A stretch of DNA of 39,917 bases from Corallococcus praedator. Lineage in GTDB: Bacteria > Myxococcota > Myxococcia > Myxococcales > Myxococcaceae. The translations under genes were made by a program, and so were the position numbers. Below, piece by piece: positions 35,950-39,917 of the stretch (the stretch's first letter is position 1; every line of letters begins with the position of its first letter). Under the pieces are notes generated by a model that saw only the letters and a program-made list of their open reading frames with translations, had not been told where the DNA came from and did not search any database. The stretch spans positions 1 through 39,917 of the forward strand of contig NZ_RAWI01000039.1 in assembly GCF_003612125.1 (NCBI RefSeq), in the 5' to 3' direction.

Positions 35950-37347
35950 TCACCATTGAACACGCCACATTCCGCCACCAGTGCAGTTGCTACAATGCTG
36001 CACGGTCCTCCAGTCCTGTTTGTCACCCTCCATCCTAGCGATTCCCTTCTTCGCCTTGTCCGCCTTCGTAGCGCCCTGCCACGTGTTATGCCCACAGTCG
36101 CTCACTCGAATGAACACGTCGTGCGTTGGGGCCGAGTACTTCTTCTTGTAGAAACGAACTTCGCCCGAATTGGGCGGGCGGACATCCTCATCGTCCTGCT
36201 CAGGCAGGTCCGGCTCAATCTCAATGTCACCATCGTTCTCTTCGGAGGGCGGCTTCGCCCGACCGAGATGAAACAACAGCCCCTGCTTTTCAGCTTCAAG
36301 GCGGGAAACCTCACCGCGAAGTTGCTCTAACTCGGAACTCCGCTCCGCGAGTGCTCGGCGAAGCGAGTCGTTATCATCGGCATACGAGTCTGCGAGCGAT
36401 TTGAAATCTTCTAGTGAGCTAGCCTTCTCCTTGAGCGCGGCGTACTCAGAGCGGGCGGCAGCGCTTCGAATGTCGTCGATCTCTCTTGGGCGAACCACAC
36501 TCGCTGCGGACGCCATCATGATGAGTTTTCGAACTTGGCCACGAATGCGCTCAAGAGCACGTTGGTCATCGCCATCCAACCTGCGAAGCCTCAATGCGGT
36601 CCACATCTGATGCCTATATGGATCGTCCTGGGACGAGAATCGTGGCCAGTAGATTCGAATCGCGCCTGAGTGGCAGGAGAACGGCCTCTTCAAAGTATCG
36701 GTGAGCGCCCAGGATGCCGCTTCGTCCACAGAGTACACGTTCGCCAAGCCCGCGAGATCGTAGGCCAAAGCGGTATCGAGGCCTCTCAGAACCGGAGCGC
36801 CATCAAGGGCCGACACCACTACGAACGGGATGCTGCGCTCAGCATTCTGAATCTCGAGAGCGAGCGCCTCGCCCTCATCAAACCCTTCCGCATTGGAGAT
36901 GCCTCCCCGCAGGCGCGACTTGTCATGATGCCACGTACCCGGCTCGGCGAGTAACTTGCGGACAACTTTGGGGCACCGAGGATCAGCATAGATTCGGTTG
37001 ACCTGCGTAGCGGTCAAGCCGACTTCTAGGGTCACGAACAGAACGACGCTCTTCTGCCCCACAGTAACGGAAACGCTGGCAACGAATCTTCGACCATCCG
37101 CTGTGACCTCGGTCAGCTCGAACATTGTCCACGAGCGATCGCCACTACTTTCCGCCAGCACTCGGTACCTGGCGTCGCTGCCATCCAACGCGGCGTAGGC
37201 GCCACTCTCTGACGATGAAGAGGCCCCCTTCTCTTTATTAAGCCAAGCCTCAACGACAGCGCGGATCCGTTCGCCTTCAGCTCTTCTTGCGTCAAGCCCC
37301 TGAAGCGTCTCAGTTCGTTCAAGCAGGTATGCGGCGACTTTCTGCAC
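35950..37347 (-). CDS. Unknown 465-aa coiled-coil protein on the opposite strand (cargo)
   Basis: This gene is inserted against the direction of the head module and is richer in A+T. The GTG at 37347 has GAGGAGG five bases upstream. Residues 1-300 form a globular part of unknown family, with VGLTATQVNRIYADPRCPKV, PFVVVSALDGAPVLRGLDTA and RIYWPRFSSQDDPYRHQMW. A coiled coil follows (about 300-365, SSELEQLRGEVSRLEAEKQG), then an acidic linker and a C-terminal module with DCGHNTWQG and QHCSNCTGGG that may bind metal. Such an architecture is seen in some defence genes, but no function can be assigned. Its stop lies eight bases past the head gene stop. Confidence 0.75.
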   Translation of the reverse strand: MQKVAAYLLERTETLQGLDARRAEGERIRAVVEAWLNKEKGASSSSESGAYAALDGSDARYRVLAESSGDRSWTMFELTEVTADGRRFVASVSVTVGQKSVVLFVTLEVGLTATQVNRIYADPRCPKVVRKLLAEPGTWHHDKSRLRGGISNAEGFDEGEALALEIQNAERSIPFVVVSALDGAPVLRGLDTALAYDLAGLANVYSVDEAASWALTDTLKRPFSCHSGAIRIYWPRFSSQDDPYRHQMWTALRLRRLDGDDQRALERIRGQVRKLIMMASAASVVRPREIDDIRSAAARSEYAALKEKASSLEDFKSLADSYADDNDSLRRALAERSSELEQLRGEVSRLEAEKQGLLFHLGRAKPPSEENDGDIEIEPDLPEQDDEDVRPPNSGEVRFYKKKYSAPTHDVFIRVSDCGHNTWQGATKADKAKKGIARMEGDKQDWRTVQHCSNCTGGGMWRVQW

Positions 37348-37401
37348 AGGTCCTCCTCGCCCTACAGTGACATGCCCACGATACCCTCTTACAGCAGCAG
37401 G

Positions 37402-37429
37402 TTGACTGCTCCGCCGCAGAGTCTATTTA
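37402..37429 (+). promoter_or_regulatory. Possible sigma-70 promoter
   Basis: TTGACT and TATTTA are separated by 16 bases in the gap between the minus-strand cargo gene and the head-gene remnant. It faces right, toward the next phage genes. The boxes are good for this G+C-rich DNA, but there is no further support. Confidence 0.35.
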
Positions 37430-37511
37430 GCCTCATGCGAAGTCAGAACAGACCGAGGCCGCTCGATTGCAGGAGCACGAAAGCCTGCCGCAGCGCGTAG
37501 CCGTATTGCTC

Positions 37512-37641
37512 CGCCGCCCACACCCACGACGACGACGGCGAGTTTCGCTCCCTCGCTTCGGACAAGCAGCTCGCGGAAGCGGGCGTGGGCTTCCCGCCGT
37601 ACCACGGCCTCTGCCGCACCACGACGCTCGCCGTCACTTAG
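37512..37641 (+). pseudogene. Duplicated 3' end of the head gene
   Basis: These 130 bases align without gaps to 35813-35942. The frame is intact to a stop in the same position (GVGFPPYHGLCRTTTLAV in both). Upstream of 37512 no coding sequence of the head gene is found. It is followed three bases later by motif C, as expected for the original end of the head gene. Differences are mostly at third codon positions, so it decayed from, or belongs to, a related functional gene. Confidence 0.85.
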
Positions 37642-37644
37642 TGA

Positions 37645-37673
37645 TGTCCCCGATTTCGCGCCGCGGGCCTTTG
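37645..37673 (+). promoter_or_regulatory. Phage promoter-like motif, copy C
   Basis: TGTCCCCG, CGCC and GGCCTTTG at the standard spacing, with the last base 22 bases before an ATG that has its own GGAGAC site. This copy gives the clearest promoter geometry of the set: a transcript would start a few bases before the ribosome-binding site. Confidence 0.6.
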
Positions 37674-37695
37674 TCTCTTTCGGAGACGAAACGCC

Positions 37696-37873
37696 ATGCA
37701 GGCCACCTCGACACCGCCCCCCACCTCACCTCCGACGCCGGAAGGCAACGCGACGACGCAGGAGTCGACCTCCACGGCCAAGGCCGAGGCGACGCCCGTC
37801 GTCTGGCCCCGCGACCTCAATCTCCCCACCTCCGGAGAGCTGACGTGGGGCTTCGACCCGGAGGGCCTCCAGG

Positions 37874-37881
<8 letters not shown>
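37696..37881 (+). CDS. Small Pro/Thr-rich phage protein
   Basis: A 61-aa protein with a low-complexity N-terminal half (Pro, Thr, Ser, Ala) and a C-terminal part reading WPRDLNLPTSGELTWGFDPE. GGAGACGAAACGCC precedes the ATG and motif C lies just upstream. It overlaps the Dam-XkdF gene by eight bases. The function is unknown. Confidence 0.65.
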
Positions 37882-39222
<1,341 letters not shown>

Positions 39223-39226
<4 letters not shown>

Positions 39227-39915
39227 CGAGCACCACCCAAGGCCCCGCGTCCGTCCACCGCCTCGTCGACATGGTGGTGGAGGAGGTGTCCCTCGTGGAC
39301 AGGGCCGCCAACAAGCACCGCTTCCTCCTCGTGAAGCGAGACGGAGACACCATGCACGACGCTCCCCAGGACACCTCGCAGGCCGAGGGCGACAACCACG
39401 CCGCCTCGGACACCTCCAAGGCCGATGACGCAGTCCTCGCCGCAGCCCAACAGGCCCTCGAAGCGGTGACGGCACTCGTCGAGGCGTTGACCTCCACGGA
39501 TGGCATCGACGGCGTGCGCGTGGTGGAGGTGGCCCAGCACCTGCGCGCGCTCGCCGACGCCCTGGAAGAGGACGAAGACAACTCCGAGGACGAGGAGGAC
39601 GTCGAGGCGCGCGCCAAGGCCGGAAGCCCCGCGCCGGCTCCTCAGCCGGCTCCGCCCGCGCCGAGCCCCGACGCCTCCGGCGTCATGGAAGGACTGACGA
39701 AGCTCACCGACGCCGTCCGCGCGCTGGAGGGCTCCGTGAAGGAGCAGCACCAGCGCCTGGGCCGCGTGGAGAAGCAGTTCGGCCTGCCCAACAGCAGTGC
39801 CCCCGCGGAGCGCCCGCCCAAGCCTCCCGCCGAGGACGTCGGCTGGCCCCTCGACATGAACAAGCCCCTCAACCGGGAGAGCGTCGACAAGGCCCTCTCC
39901 TTCCACGACGTCTGA
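39223..39915 (+). CDS. XkdF-associated / scaffold-like phage protein
   Basis: A 230-aa protein. It starts with [20 protein letters not shown] then [10 protein letters not shown], a pattern known beside XkdF-type proteins. Acidic, Ala-rich helical regions follow ([17 protein letters not shown], then [20 protein letters not shown]) and a coiled-coil-like segment ([19 protein letters not shown]). The composition fits a scaffold or capsid maturation factor; the major capsid gene would be expected just to the right. The ATG overlaps the upstream stop (ATGA). Confidence 0.65.
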
Positions 39916-39917
39916 CG

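Overview
The window is about 70% G+C, and its left end carries gene families typical of fruiting myxobacteria (Myxococcaceae/Archangiaceae): a DUF2381/TIGR02268 secreted protein beside a membrane Ser/Thr kinase, a second degenerate kinase, and a broken DUSAM-domain gene. I read 1 to about 6.9 kb as host chromosome and about 6.9 kb to the right edge as a large prophage or phage-derived island whose right end lies outside the window. No database search was possible; all calls rest on motifs, gene order and start/stop geometry.

Left arm (minus strand, 17.5 to 7.6 kb): a tightly packed operon runs sigma-like factor, small Cys-rich protein, putative ssDNA-binding protein, SF2 helicase, primase-helicase, small protein, DUF2924 protein, small protein, large serine recombinase, ParB/KorB-like HTH protein. 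Control region (17.5 to 18.9 kb): no convincing gene, but a cluster of GTGGCAG/CTGCCAC heptamers with 9-10 bp phasing, a 15-bp palindrome, and several copies of two promoter-like motifs pointing outward into both arms. Right arm (plus strand, 18.9 kb onward): unknown protein, 45-aa protein, Cas4/RecB-like nuclease, DnaQ-like exonuclease, Hjc-like nuclease, second sigma-like protein, terminase small subunit, terminase large subunit (with a +1 frameshift), portal, zinc-ribbon protein, Mu gpF-like head protein, a Dam methylase fused to an XkdF-like domain, and a capsid-associated protein.

The most striking structure is in the packaging/head module. It is interrupted behind three phage genes by accessory genes: a PLD-family nuclease behind terS, a membrane-anchored protein behind terL (followed by IS3 debris and a DUF262 + HEPN pair), and a 465-aa minus-strand protein behind the head gene. 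In each case the accessory block ends with a second, diverged copy of the 3' end of the phage gene it follows. The terL pair is 134 bp without indels, the head pair 130 bp without indels, and the terS pair is shorter and weaker. Cargo therefore seems to have been added repeatedly at the 3' ends of essential late genes, each insertion leaving the old gene end behind. Several cargo genes belong to families found in anti-phage defence, so the prophage looks like a carrier of exchangeable defence cassettes.

A 29-bp promoter-like motif (TGTCCCCG-N6-CGCC-N6-CTTTG) recurs at starts of phage transcription units on both strands. Together with two phage sigma-like proteins it suggests a phage-specific transcription programme.
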